From JBBCJR01 sp037190805 (GTDB taxonomy: Bacteria; Pseudomonadota; Alphaproteobacteria; Sphingomonadales; Sphingomonadaceae): a DNA stretch of 64,000 nucleotides. The first letter of the stretch is position 1, and every line of letters starts with the position of its first letter. Positions 1 to 8,376 of the stretch are shown in pieces. The notes below the pieces were generated by a model. That model did no database searches, was not told the origin of the DNA, and worked only from the letters and a program-made list of their open reading frames with translations. Where the stretch lies: NCBI GenBank assembly GCA_037190805.1, contig JBBCJR010000023.1, forward strand, positions 1-64,000, read 5' to 3'. A program made the translations under genes and the position numbers.

Positions 1-380
1 GTTGCCCGAGTCAGCAACGTCGATGTCGGTGTTGATCGACGCGTCGAGGCTGTTGGTCGAGTTGTCGTTGCCCGAGTCAGCAACCGCAACGGCGGTGTTG
101 CCGCTGTTCGAGTTGTCGGTGTTGCCGTTGTTCGAGGCAACATCGCCCACGTCGATGTCGGCGTTCGTCGAGTTGTTCGAGTTGTCGGTGTTGACCGAGT
201 TGTTGTTGCCCGAGTCAGCAACGTCGATGTCGGTGTTGATCGACGCGTCGAGGTTGTTGGTCGAGCTGTTGTTGCCCGAGTCAGCAACCGCAGTGTTGCC
301 GTTGTTGCTGGCGACATCGCCAACCGCAACGTCGGTGTTGCCGCTGTTCGAGTTGTCGGTGTTGCCGTTGTTGCTCAGCA
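1..380 (-). repeat. Imperfect tandem repeats inside the secreted repeat gene
   Basis: Bases 1-49 and 205-253 are identical, giving a 204-bp (68-codon) period. Shorter units, including the stretch encoding DNSNSGNT and the one encoding VASNNGN, recur between them with small in-frame length differences. The pattern fits expansion by unequal recombination within a coding repeat. Confidence 0.75.
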
Positions 381-549
381 CGTCGCCGACATTGGTGGAG
401 TCGTCGGTGGTGGTGTTGTACGACTGGGACTGGGTGTTGGCATCGCCCTGGCTGGCAACGCTGGTGTCGCCCTCAACCGTCTGGGCGACGGCCGGCAGAG
501 CGAACAGGAGCGCGGCCGCGGACGTGGTCGCGAACAAAGAGGTCTTCAT
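1..549 (-). CDS. Asn/Asp-rich secreted repeat protein, C-terminus beyond window edge
   Basis: A minus-strand frame opens at ATG 549-547 behind a GGGAGAG ribosome site and stays open for 183 codons to the window edge, so the gene is 3' partial. The first 23 residues form a clear signal peptide (MKTSLFATTS then an Ala/Leu core ending PAVAQ). The rest is almost wholly Asn, Asp, Ser, Thr, Gly, Ala and Val, with recurring units such as SGNTAVAVADSGN, INTDIDVADSGN and GDVASNNGN. Short alternating hydrophobic strands separated by Asn/Gly turns suggest a beta-solenoid or curlin-like fold; that is inference, and no family was recognised. A LuxR-type regulator lies upstream on the same strand. The plus-strand frame through this stretch is its shadow. 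Confidence 0.82.
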   Translation of the reverse strand, partial: MKTSLFATTSAAALLFALPAVAQTVEGDTSVASQGDANTQSQSYNTTTDDSTNVGDVLSNNGNTDNSNSGNTDVAVGDVASNNGNTAVADSGNNSSTNNLDASINTDIDVADSGNNNSVNTDNSNNSTNADIDVGDVASNNGNTDNSNSGNTAVAVADSGNDNSTNSLDASINTDIDVADSGN

Positions 550-735
550 AAATCTCTCCCATGTTTCAGGTCGACCGGCTCCGGGTCGATCATGAGAGGC
601 AAGACCCCCTAGACCGCTTCCCCCCCGGACCGCACGACGACTCCGAAATCGAAGTCACCGACAAACATACGGGAGGCAACGAGCGGCCCTCCCCCCAGAT
701 TGGGCTGGAGAACCCCCTTCGAACGGCGCAAACAA

Positions 736-755
736 ATACCCCTATTTGGGGGTAT
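736..755 (-). terminator. Probable intrinsic terminator after the LuxR gene
   Basis: ATACCCC at 736-742 pairs with GGGGTAT at 749-755. Read on the minus strand the hairpin is followed by TTTGTTTG. It sits 24 bases past the stop of the LuxR-type gene and before the repeat-protein gene, so it would separate the two transcription units. The palindrome could instead be an operator for the repeat gene. Confidence 0.5.
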
Positions 756-778
756 CCGTTAACCAAGCAACCTGATTG

Positions 779-1906
779 TCACGATTCTTCCGCCGGGGCG
801 AGCGCGGGCATCAGACTGGCCATCATCACGCTGACCAGTTCCGCCTGACGATTGGTGTCGGTCTTGATGAAAATCTGCTTCAGATAGGCGCGGGCCGTCT
901 GCTCCTTGACCCGAAGCTGCCGCGCGGTATCCGCCAGCGTCGTGCCTTGCGTCAGCAGCACAACCAGGCGGGTTTCCACCGGCGACAGTCCATAATGCTC
1001 GCAGGCAGGCCGCAGCAGACTGTCCAGATTCAGGTCCGGCCGCACGGCATAGAGCACGGTCGCCGGGTCGGCGCGCGTGACGGGCGGCACCTCCACAGGC
1101 ATTACGGCGACGACCAAGGGCCTGGCGCCGCCGGCGCGGCGCAGATGGACCACCGGCAGGCGCCCGCCGCGCGCGCGCCCGGCCGTGCCGGTGACGACAT
1201 GCTCCACCGTCAACTGCAGACGCAGCGCATCGTTGAGGTCGATCGCTGTCACAGAGGCGCCATTGCGGCGCAGCCCATCGCCCGCATCGAGCAGTGCATG
1301 AGCGGCATGGTTGGCATGAACGAGGTCGCCCGCCCGGTCCAAAACCAGCATCGCCAGCTGGCTGCCGTTCAGCGCCGATACCAGCGCATCGGCGCGGCGT
1401 TGCTGGGCACGGCTGGCCATCCAGAGCCGGAAATAGCCGGCCAGAGGAGGGTGAAGGCTGTCCAGAAGCCCTTCCGCCGCATCGCGGTCGATGGGAATGT
1501 CCGCCTCATAGACGGCGGTGATCACCAGCCGCCGCTGCCCGTGGGCGGTCAGGGACAGGGACAGCAGGTCGAGGTCGCGGCTGGCGATCCGGACCCGTTT
1601 CCACAGCCGGCTGGCCTGGTCGTCGGCCCGACGCCGGCCGAAGGCGCCACATTTTTCCGCTGCCGCAGACACGCGCGCGACGTCGTCGCCACGCACCGCA
1701 TCGCCCGCGACGTGCAGGACCTTCGCTGTCCGCTCTTCGGCGTAATGCTGGCTGAGAACGGCAGCGGCGGCACCGCATTGGCGCTGGAACTCGGCAACGA
1801 TCCAGCCGAGATCCGCCTCGCCAAGGCGCGCGCGCGCGTCAACAGCGCGAAGCGCGCTAGGCGAACTGCCCGGCCGCGTCATGTGGGCGGTCGACTGATC
1901 CGGCAT
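779..1906 (-). CDS. LuxR-family transcriptional regulator
   Basis: A 375-residue protein ending in a LuxR-type helix-turn-helix (about residues 305-370: the stretch beginning GLSPVETRLVVLLTQGTTLADTARQLRVK, then an Ala-rich recognition helix and IKTDTNRQAELV). The middle (about 180-290) looks like a PAS-type sensor with LVLDRAGDLVHANHAAHALL. No receiver domain or AHL-binding motif is obvious, so the signal is unknown. The ATG at 1906 has GGGAA about eight bases upstream. The nearest downstream gene on the same strand is the secreted repeat protein; a regulatory link is plausible but only inferred from position. Confidence 0.85.
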   Translation of the reverse strand: MPDQSTAHMTRPGSSPSALRAVDARARLGEADLGWIVAEFQRQCGAAAAVLSQHYAEERTAKVLHVAGDAVRGDDVARVSAAAEKCGAFGRRRADDQASRLWKRVRIASRDLDLLSLSLTAHGQRRLVITAVYEADIPIDRDAAEGLLDSLHPPLAGYFRLWMASRAQQRRADALVSALNGSQLAMLVLDRAGDLVHANHAAHALLDAGDGLRRNGASVTAIDLNDALRLQLTVEHVVTGTAGRARGGRLPVVHLRRAGGARPLVVAVMPVEVPPVTRADPATVLYAVRPDLNLDSLLRPACEHYGLSPVETRLVVLLTQGTTLADTARQLRVKEQTARAYLKQIFIKTDTNRQAELVSVMMASLMPALAPAEES

Positions 1907-2039
1907 TGAACGCTATTCCCCTGTTGATGTCATACTGGCAGCGCGCGCGGGCGCGGTCAAAGCCACTCTTGACGACTGCCCGACAAACTTGGGCTCCTGC
2001 AATGGCATGACGGACTTGCGCCTGTCATCGGGGACAGCG

Positions 2040-2819
2040 ATGACAGTGATCATGACCGATACCGACATACGTCTCGCCAACGCTCTCGCCGATGCGGCGG
2101 GTGCGGCCATCCGCCCATATTTTCGCGCCAGCTTCTCTATCGAGGCGAAAGGGGACGCCTCGCCCGTCACCCAGGCCGATCGCGCGGCGGAGGCGACGAT
2201 GCGCGCCCTGATCGAGCGCGAGCGGCCCCATGACGGCATCATCGGCGAGGAATATGGCCGCACCCGCGAGGGCGCAGCCCGTCAGTGGGTGCTGGACCCG
2301 ATCGACGGCACCCGGGCGTTCATCGGCGGCCGGCCTACCTTCGGCACCCTGATCGCGTTGCTGGAGGACGGACGACCGATCCTCGGGGTGATCGACCAGC
2401 CGATCAGCGGCGAACGCTGGGTGGGCATCGCGGGCGAGGCAACGACGCTGAACGGCGTCCCCTGCCGCACCCGCGCCTGCCCGGCACCCGACGAAGCGCT
2501 GCTCGCCACCACCTCGCCCTGGCTGTTCGGCGCGGCCGGCGGGGCGGCGTTCGACCGCGTGCGCGGCAAGGTCCGGGACACGCTGCTCGGCTGCGATTGC
2601 TACAACTATGCGCTGCTCGCCAGCGGCCATGGCGATCTGGTGATCGAGGAAGGGTTGAAGCTCTATGATTTCGCCGCCCTGGTCCCGGTGGTGGAGGGCG
2701 CGGGCGGCCGCATGACCGATTGGGCCGGCAAGCCGCTCAACGCCGACAGCGAGGGGCGAGTCATCGCGGCGGGCGATCCGGCGCTGATCGAACCAGTGCT
2801 GGCGCTGCTGAACGGCTGA
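2040..2819 (+). CDS. hisN: Histidinol-phosphatase, inositol monophosphatase family
   Basis: This 259-residue protein belongs to the Mg-dependent inositol monophosphatase superfamily. The metal-binding motif DPIDGT is at residues 86-91, preceded by the acidic GEEYG segment, and the C-terminal LYDFAALVPVVEGAGG supplies the last conserved Asp. The branch resembles HisN histidinol-phosphatases of alphaproteobacteria, which carry out the penultimate step of histidine synthesis; inositol- or other sugar-phosphatase activity cannot be excluded. ATG 2040 is chosen because GGGGA lies five bases upstream, rather than the earlier in-frame ATG at 1989. A hisE gene lies elsewhere in the window (28530), so his genes are scattered. 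Confidence 0.82.
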   Translation: MTVIMTDTDIRLANALADAAGAAIRPYFRASFSIEAKGDASPVTQADRAAEATMRALIERERPHDGIIGEEYGRTREGAARQWVLDPIDGTRAFIGGRPTFGTLIALLEDGRPILGVIDQPISGERWVGIAGEATTLNGVPCRTRACPAPDEALLATTSPWLFGAAGGAAFDRVRGKVRDTLLGCDCYNYALLASGHGDLVIEEGLKLYDFAALVPVVEGAGGRMTDWAGKPLNADSEGRVIAAGDPALIEPVLALLNG

Positions 2820-2879
2820 GGGCTTTCGGAACACGCGTAAGAGCGTCGTCTCCCGAGCCGCAGCAGGCCTGCACTCCAA

Positions 2880-3647
2880 TCAGCGGCGGGCCGTCACGAA
2901 ATAGCCCAATCCCATGTCGTCGCCGACCGAGAACCCCCGGCTCAGTGATACTTCCAGGCCGGCGAGGTCGACGATTTCGAACCCGGCCGCCGTCAGCCGC
3001 GCGGTCAGTTCGTCGGGGGTCAGGAACTTGTGCCAGTCATGCGTGCCGCGCGGCACCGCCCCTGTCGCCTCGGCCAGGGTGACGGTGAGCAGGCGACTCT
3101 TCGCCGTGCGATTGGGGGTGGAGAGGATGAGGAGACCGCCAGGTGCCACCAGCGTGCCCAGCGCGGCGAGGAAAGCGTCGACGTCGGCGACATGCTCCAC
3201 CACCTCCAGCGCCGTCACCAGATCGAAGCGGGCAGGCTCCGCGATCAGCGTCGCGACCTCACCGGCGCGATAGTCGATCGCCAGCCCCTGATCCGCGGCA
3301 TGAGCGCGGGCGACGGCAATCGCCTCGGGCGCGGCATCGATGGCGGTGACGGTCGCACCGAGGCGGGCGAGCGGCTCCGCCAGCAATCCACCGCCGCAGC
3401 CGACATCCAGCGCCCGCCGTCCGGCAAGCGGCCGCCGCGCGGCGGCGTCGCCGCCCCAATGGGCCAGCAGTCGGTCGCGGATATAGCCGAGCCGGGCCGG
3501 ATTCAGCCGATGGAGCATCGCCGACTGGCCGGCGGGGTCCCACCAATCGGCGGCAAGGGCGCCGAAATGGGCGGCCTCGGCGCGGTCGATCGTCCTGGCG
3601 TTGGTCGTGGCGGCCGCCTCAGTCGGCCTGTCGCTTGCGTTCGTCAT
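2880..3647 (-). CDS. ubiG: Ubiquinone biosynthesis O-methyltransferase
   Basis: A 255-residue class I SAM-dependent methyltransferase. The glycine-rich SAM site DVGCGGG is at residues 81-87, followed by the acidic strand end AIDAAP and VTALEVVEHVAD. The N-terminal HFGALAADWWDPAGQ and MLHRLNPARLGYIRD, together with the C-terminal HDWHKFLTPDEL, are the conserved UbiG signature. UbiG makes both O-methylations in ubiquinone synthesis. The gene is convergent with hisN and divergent from lysC, with about 80 bases between its start and that of lysC. Confidence 0.95.
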   Translation of the reverse strand: MTNASDRPTEAAATTNARTIDRAEAAHFGALAADWWDPAGQSAMLHRLNPARLGYIRDRLLAHWGGDAAARRPLAGRRALDVGCGGGLLAEPLARLGATVTAIDAAPEAIAVARAHAADQGLAIDYRAGEVATLIAEPARFDLVTALEVVEHVADVDAFLAALGTLVAPGGLLILSTPNRTAKSRLLTVTLAEATGAVPRGTHDWHKFLTPDELTARLTAAGFEIVDLAGLEVSLSRGFSVGDDMGLGYFVTARR

Positions 3648-3730
3648 GCCCCGCTTCTATCAGGGCCGCGCTTTATGCCCCAGCGGCATTATCGCCTTCC
3701 TGCCCTTTCGACCTGACGGAGCGTTCCAGC

Positions 3731-4969
3731 GTGGCCTTGATCGTGATGAAGTTCGGCGGCACCTCGATGGCCGGCATCGAGCGCATCCGCAATGTCGCCG
3801 AGCGGGTGAAGCGCGAAGTGCTGGCCGGCAACCAGGTCGCCGTCGTCGTCTCCGCCATGGCTGGCGAGACCGACCGGCTGGTCGGTTTCTGCCGCGAAGC
3901 CTCGGCGCTCTACGATCCGGCCGAGTATGACGTCGTCGTCGCCGCTGGCGAACAGGTGACATCGGGCCTGCTAGCGATCGTGCTGCAGTCGATCGGGGTC
4001 AAGGCGCGCAGCTGGCTGGGCTGGCAGCTGCCGATCAACTCGTCATCCGCGCACAATGCGGCCCGCATCTCGACCATCGAAACGGGCGAACTGAGCGCGG
4101 CGATGGCAGACGGGCAGGTCGCCGTCATCCCCGGTTTCCAGGGCCTGACCGAAGCGCGCCGGGTGACGACGCTGGGCCGCGGCGGGTCCGACACCTCGGC
4201 CGTCGCGGTGGCGGCGGCGCTGAAGGCGGACCGCTGCGACATCTATACCGACGTCGACGGCGTCTACACCACCGACCCACGCATCGTGCCCAAGGCGCGC
4301 AAGCTGGAGAAGGTGACCTACGAGGAGATGCTGGAATTGGCCTCGGTCGGTGCCAAGGTGCTCCAGACCCGCTCGGTCGAACTGGCGATGAAGGAAAAGG
4401 TCCGCGTCCAGGTGCTGTCGTCCTTCTCGGACGAACCGGGCACGCTGGTGGTGGACGAAGACGAGATCGGAGATGACATGGAACGGCAGCTGATCACCGG
4501 CATCGCCTATAACCGCAACGAGGCGAAGATCACCCTGACCGCGGTCCCGGACCGTCCCGGCGCCGTGGCGGCGATCTTCGGTCCCTTGGCCGACGCGTCG
4601 ATCAATGTCGACATGATCATCCAGAACATCGCCCACGCCAGCGGCCAGTCGACGGACGTCACCTTCACCGTGCCCCAGTCCGATCTCGCCCGCTCGGTCG
4701 ACGTCCTTGAAAAGGCCAAGGCCGACATCGGCTTCGGCGAGCTGATTTCCGATGCCGGCGTGGCCAAGATCTCGGTCGTCGGCGTCGGCATGCGCAGCCA
4801 CGCCGGCGTCGCGGCCGAGATGTTCAGCGCGCTTGCCGAGCGCGGCATCAACATCCAGGCGATCTCGACCTCCGAGATCAAGGTCTCGGTGCTGATCGCC
4901 GAGGAATATACCGAGCTGGCCGTGCGGGTCCTGCACACCGCCTACGGCCTGGACGCCGACGCCGCGTGA
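3731..4969 (+). CDS. lysC: Aspartate kinase
   Basis: Aspartokinase phosphorylates L-aspartate as the first step toward lysine, methionine and threonine. The kinase signature MKFGGTSMA is at the N-terminus, followed by GRGGSDTSAVA in the catalytic core. Two C-terminal ACT domains (around residues 270 and 348, the latter with AERGINIQAISTSEIKVS) give amino-acid feedback control. The GTG at 3731 is chosen because it has GGAG eight bases upstream and gives 412 residues, the usual family length; the frame is open further upstream. The stop overlaps the start of the next gene (GTGA), so the two are probably translationally coupled. Confidence 0.95.
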   Translation: MALIVMKFGGTSMAGIERIRNVAERVKREVLAGNQVAVVVSAMAGETDRLVGFCREASALYDPAEYDVVVAAGEQVTSGLLAIVLQSIGVKARSWLGWQLPINSSSAHNAARISTIETGELSAAMADGQVAVIPGFQGLTEARRVTTLGRGGSDTSAVAVAAALKADRCDIYTDVDGVYTTDPRIVPKARKLEKVTYEEMLELASVGAKVLQTRSVELAMKEKVRVQVLSSFSDEPGTLVVDEDEIGDDMERQLITGIAYNRNEAKITLTAVPDRPGAVAAIFGPLADASINVDMIIQNIAHASGQSTDVTFTVPQSDLARSVDVLEKAKADIGFGELISDAGVAKISVVGVGMRSHAGVAAEMFSALAERGINIQAISTSEIKVSVLIAEEYTELAVRVLHTAYGLDADAA

Positions 4970-5997
4970 GCGCCCCGGCATCGGGCACCGCCGCGCTGAC
5001 GCGCCTGATGGGGCGCGGCGCCGATTTCCTCGGCTGCGAGGTCGCCATCCTGGGCGGCGCGATGAGCTGGGTGTCGGAACGCAATCTGGTCGCGGCGATT
5101 TCGAACGCCGGCGGTTTCGGGGTCATCGCCTGCGGCGCGATGACGCCAGCGCTGCTGGACGCCGAGATCGCGGGCACCAAAGCGCTGACCGACCGACCGT
5201 TCGGCGTCAACCTGATCACCATGCACCCCGACCTGTTCGAGTTGATCGCGGTCTGCGCGCGGCACGGGGTCGGACATGTCGTGCTGGCCGGCGGCCTGCC
5301 GCCGAAGGGCAGCCTGGAGGCAATCAAGGCGTCGGGGGCGAAGCTGGTCTGCTTCGCGCCGGCGCTGTCGCTGGCGAAGAAGCTGATCCGGTCGGGCGTC
5401 GACGCGCTGGTGATCGAGGGGATGGAGGCCGGCGGCCATATCGGCCCCGTGGCCACCTCCGTGCTGGCGCAGGAAATCCTGCCAGAGGTGGGCGAGCAGG
5501 TGCCGGTGTTCATCGCCGGCGGCATCGGGCGCGGCGAAGCGATCGCCGCCTATCTGGAAATGGGCGCGGCGGGCGTCCAGCTCGGCACCCGTTTCGTCTG
5601 CGCGACGGAATCGATCGCGCACCCCGCGTTCAAGCGCGCCTTCATCCGCGCCTCGGCTCGCGACGCCGTGGCCAGCGTTCAGATCGACCCGCGCCTGCCG
5701 GTCATCCCGGTCCGGGCGCTGAAAAATCCCGGGACCGAGAATTTCACCGCCAAGCAGCGCGAGGTCGCCCAGGCCCTGGACGAGGGCCGCCTCGCCATGG
5801 CCGACGCACAGCTGGAGATCGAGCATTACTGGGCTGGCGCCCTGCGCCGCGCGGTCATCGACGGCGATGTCGAGGGCGGCTCGCTGATGGCCGGCCAGTC
5901 GGTCGGCATGGTCACGGCCGAGGAACCGGTGGCGTCGATCATCGCCCGGCTGATGGACGAGGCCGCCACGGCGCTGGCGGGACGCGCGGCGGCGTGA
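4966..5997 (+). CDS. NAD(P)H-dependent flavin oxidoreductase (nitronate monooxygenase / FabK-like)
   Basis: A 343-residue FMN-binding TIM-barrel protein of the 2-nitropropane dioxygenase superfamily. The sequence shows SNAGGFGVIACG near the N-terminus, GMEAGGHIG for flavin phosphate binding and FIAGGIGRGEAIAAYLEMGAAGVQLGTRF in the C-terminal half. Members are nitronate monooxygenases or FabK-type enoyl-ACP reductases, and the substrate cannot be told from sequence alone. GTG start overlaps the lysC stop by four bases and ptsP follows 13 bases later, so all three are likely co-transcribed. Confidence 0.85.
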   Translation: MSAPASGTAALTRLMGRGADFLGCEVAILGGAMSWVSERNLVAAISNAGGFGVIACGAMTPALLDAEIAGTKALTDRPFGVNLITMHPDLFELIAVCARHGVGHVVLAGGLPPKGSLEAIKASGAKLVCFAPALSLAKKLIRSGVDALVIEGMEAGGHIGPVATSVLAQEILPEVGEQVPVFIAGGIGRGEAIAAYLEMGAAGVQLGTRFVCATESIAHPAFKRAFIRASARDAVASVQIDPRLPVIPVRALKNPGTENFTAKQREVAQALDEGRLAMADAQLEIEHYWAGALRRAVIDGDVEGGSLMAGQSVGMVTAEEPVASIIARLMDEAATALAGRAAA

Positions 5998-6010
5998 TAG
6001 CCGGTTGGCG

Positions 6011-8293
6011 ATGCCAGCCGCACCCCTGAGCCAGGCCGCGTCCGCAGCGCGCGAGATTTTGACCCGCCTTCACGACGTGATGGCGGCGCGCACCGCGCCC
6101 CAGGCCAAGCTGAACCAGGTCGTCGGCCTGATCGGCGAGGCGCTCGACAGCGAAGTCTGCTCGATCTACCTGCGGCGCGACGGCGTGCTGGAGCTGTTCG
6201 CCACCCGCGGCCTCAAACAGGAAGCCGTCCATGTCACCAAGCTGGCGATGGGCGAGGGCCTGGTCGGCATCATCGCCGAACGGGCCGAGATTCTGAACCT
6301 GGCCGAAGCGACGGCCCATCCCGACTTCGCCTATCGTCCGGAAACCGGCGAGGATCTTTATCACAGCTTCGCCGGCGTCCCGATCGTGCGGCGCGAACGG
6401 TCGATCGGGGTGCTCTGCGTCCAGCATAGCGATCCGCGCAGCTATGACGACGTCGAGATCGAGGCCTTGCAGACCGTCGCGATGGTGCTGGCCGAGCTGA
6501 TCTCCGGCGCCGGACTGGTCGACGAGCGCGCCACCACCGATCGGACCCGTGACGCCGGTCCAGTCCGCCTGGGCGGCCAGAGGCTGGTCGACGGCATGGC
6601 GCGCGGCGTCGCCGTGTTCCACCAGCCCCGCGTCGTCATCGAGCATACGGTCGCGGAAGACACCGAGGCCGAGCGCCACCGCGTCTATTCCGCCTTCGCC
6701 AAGATGCGCGAGCAGATCGACCGGATGATGAGCCAGGCCGAATTCGGCGGTGCCGGCGAGCATGAGGATATCCTCGAGACCTACAAGATGTTCGCCTATG
6801 ACGAAGGCTGGTCGCGCCGCATCAACGAGGCGATCGACAGCGGCCTTACCGCGGAGGCGGCGATCGAGCGGGTGCAGCAGCGCACCCGGATGCGGATGCG
6901 CTCGATCGACGATCCGCTGCTGCGCGACCGCATGCACGACCTGGAGGATCTGTCCAACCGGCTGCTGAGGATCGTGTCGGGGCAGTTGGGCACGGCGGCG
7001 CAGATGGGCCTGACCCAGGACGCCATCCTGGTCGCCCGCAATCTCGGCCCGGCCGAACTGCTGGAATATGACCGCCGCCGGCTGAAGGGGGTGGCGCTCG
7101 AGGAAGGCTCGCTCACCGCCCATGTCATCATCGTCGCCCGCGCGATGGGGATTCCGGTGCTGGGCCGCATCCCCAATCTGCGCAGCAGCGTCCAGGAAGG
7201 CGACATCCTGCTGCTCAACGTCGACCAGGCCATGGTCACGGTGCGCCCCTCCGCCGCGATGGACGAGGCGTTCGAGACGGCGCTGGCGGCGACGCGCGAG
7301 CGGCGCGCCCGTTACACGGCGCTGCGCGACAAGCCCGCGATCACGCTCGATGGCCGGTCGGTCGCGTTGATGATGAATGCGGGCCTGCGCGACGATATCG
7401 GCCAGTTGGAATTGACGGGTGCCGACGGCATCGGCCTTTACCGCACCGAGTTCCAGTTCCTCGTGTCCGCCACCCTGCCCCGGCGCGAGCGGCAGACGTC
7501 GCTCTACCGCAGCGTGCTTGACGCGGCCGGAGCGCGCCCGGTGACGTTCCGCACCCTCGACATCGGCGGCGACAAGGCGCTGCCCTACATGCGCGATGCC
7601 GCTTCGCGCGAGGAAAATCCGGCCATGGGCTGGCGGGCGTTGAGGCTGGCGCTGGAACGCGACGGGCTGCTCAAGGTTCAGGCGCGGGCCCTGTTGGAGG
7701 CGGCGGCGGGCCGGACCCTCAACATCATGTTTCCGCTGGTTTCAGAACCCTGGGAGTTCGAGCAGGCGAAAGCGGTGGTCGAGGCGCAGAAGACGTGGGT
7801 CGCCGGGCGCGGCAAACGGCTGCCGGACCGCATCCGCTATGGCGTCATGCTGGAAGTGCCGGCGCTGGCCGAGCAGCTCGACCTGCTTCTGCCCCAGCTC
7901 GACTTTCTGTCGATCGGCACCAACGACCTCACCCAGTTCCTGTTCGCCGCCGACCGGGCCGATCCACGCCTCGCCGAACGCTATGACTGGCTGTCGCCGT
8001 CGATCCTGCGCTTCATCCGCCGGGTCGCAGATGCCTGCCGCGCAGCGGGGGTCGATGTCACCGTCTGCGGCGAAATGGGCGGCCGCCCGCTGGAGGCGAT
8101 GGCGCTGCTCGGTATCGGCATCGAGCGGTTGTCGATCACCCCGGCGGCGGTCGGACCCATAAAGGCGATGATTCGATCCACCGACAGTGCGCAGCTACGC
8201 GCGGCCATGGACCCTCTGCTCGCCCAGCCGCCGCGCGACATGCGCGCTTCGCTTACGGAACTCGCCGAGTCGCTGTCGATCAGCCTCGGTTGA
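6011..8293 (+). CDS. ptsP: Phosphoenolpyruvate-protein phosphotransferase with GAF domain (EI-Ntr)
   Basis: This 760-residue protein has an N-terminal GAF domain (about residues 15-155), then the enzyme I N-terminal region with the phospho-accepting His371 in LTAHVIIVAR, and a C-terminal PEP-binding barrel with LNIMFPLVSEPWEF, IGTNDLTQF and active-site Cys686 in VCGEMGG. EI-Ntr starts the nitrogen-related phosphotransfer chain to NPr and EIIA-Ntr; the GAF domain of characterised members senses glutamine. A lysC-ptsP neighbourhood is common in alphaproteobacteria. ATG 6011 has only a weak ribosome site; a TTG six bases upstream is also in frame. Confidence 0.93.
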   Translation: MPAAPLSQAASAAREILTRLHDVMAARTAPQAKLNQVVGLIGEALDSEVCSIYLRRDGVLELFATRGLKQEAVHVTKLAMGEGLVGIIAERAEILNLAEATAHPDFAYRPETGEDLYHSFAGVPIVRRERSIGVLCVQHSDPRSYDDVEIEALQTVAMVLAELISGAGLVDERATTDRTRDAGPVRLGGQRLVDGMARGVAVFHQPRVVIEHTVAEDTEAERHRVYSAFAKMREQIDRMMSQAEFGGAGEHEDILETYKMFAYDEGWSRRINEAIDSGLTAEAAIERVQQRTRMRMRSIDDPLLRDRMHDLEDLSNRLLRIVSGQLGTAAQMGLTQDAILVARNLGPAELLEYDRRRLKGVALEEGSLTAHVIIVARAMGIPVLGRIPNLRSSVQEGDILLLNVDQAMVTVRPSAAMDEAFETALAATRERRARYTALRDKPAITLDGRSVALMMNAGLRDDIGQLELTGADGIGLYRTEFQFLVSATLPRRERQTSLYRSVLDAAGARPVTFRTLDIGGDKALPYMRDAASREENPAMGWRALRLALERDGLLKVQARALLEAAAGRTLNIMFPLVSEPWEFEQAKAVVEAQKTWVAGRGKRLPDRIRYGVMLEVPALAEQLDLLLPQLDFLSIGTNDLTQFLFAADRADPRLAERYDWLSPSILRFIRRVADACRAAGVDVTVCGEMGGRPLEAMALLGIGIERLSITPAAVGPIKAMIRSTDSAQLRAAMDPLLAQPPRDMRASLTELAESLSISLG

Positions 8294-8376
8294 CAAGGCT
8301 TCCTCAACGGACAAGGATCGGGACTGGCCGACGCGGCAAACACGCTGCGCGATACCCTCTGGGCCGTAGAGAGTTC

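Noticed and set aside
2..595. Long plus-strand frame at the left edge, Leu/Val/Ser-rich
   Set aside because: It is the complement of the secreted repeat gene; only the minus frame has a signal peptide and ribosome site.
776..1909. 377-codon plus-strand frame over the LuxR gene
   Set aside because: Shadow of the minus-strand regulator; Arg/Gln/His-rich composition typical of antisense in high-GC DNA.
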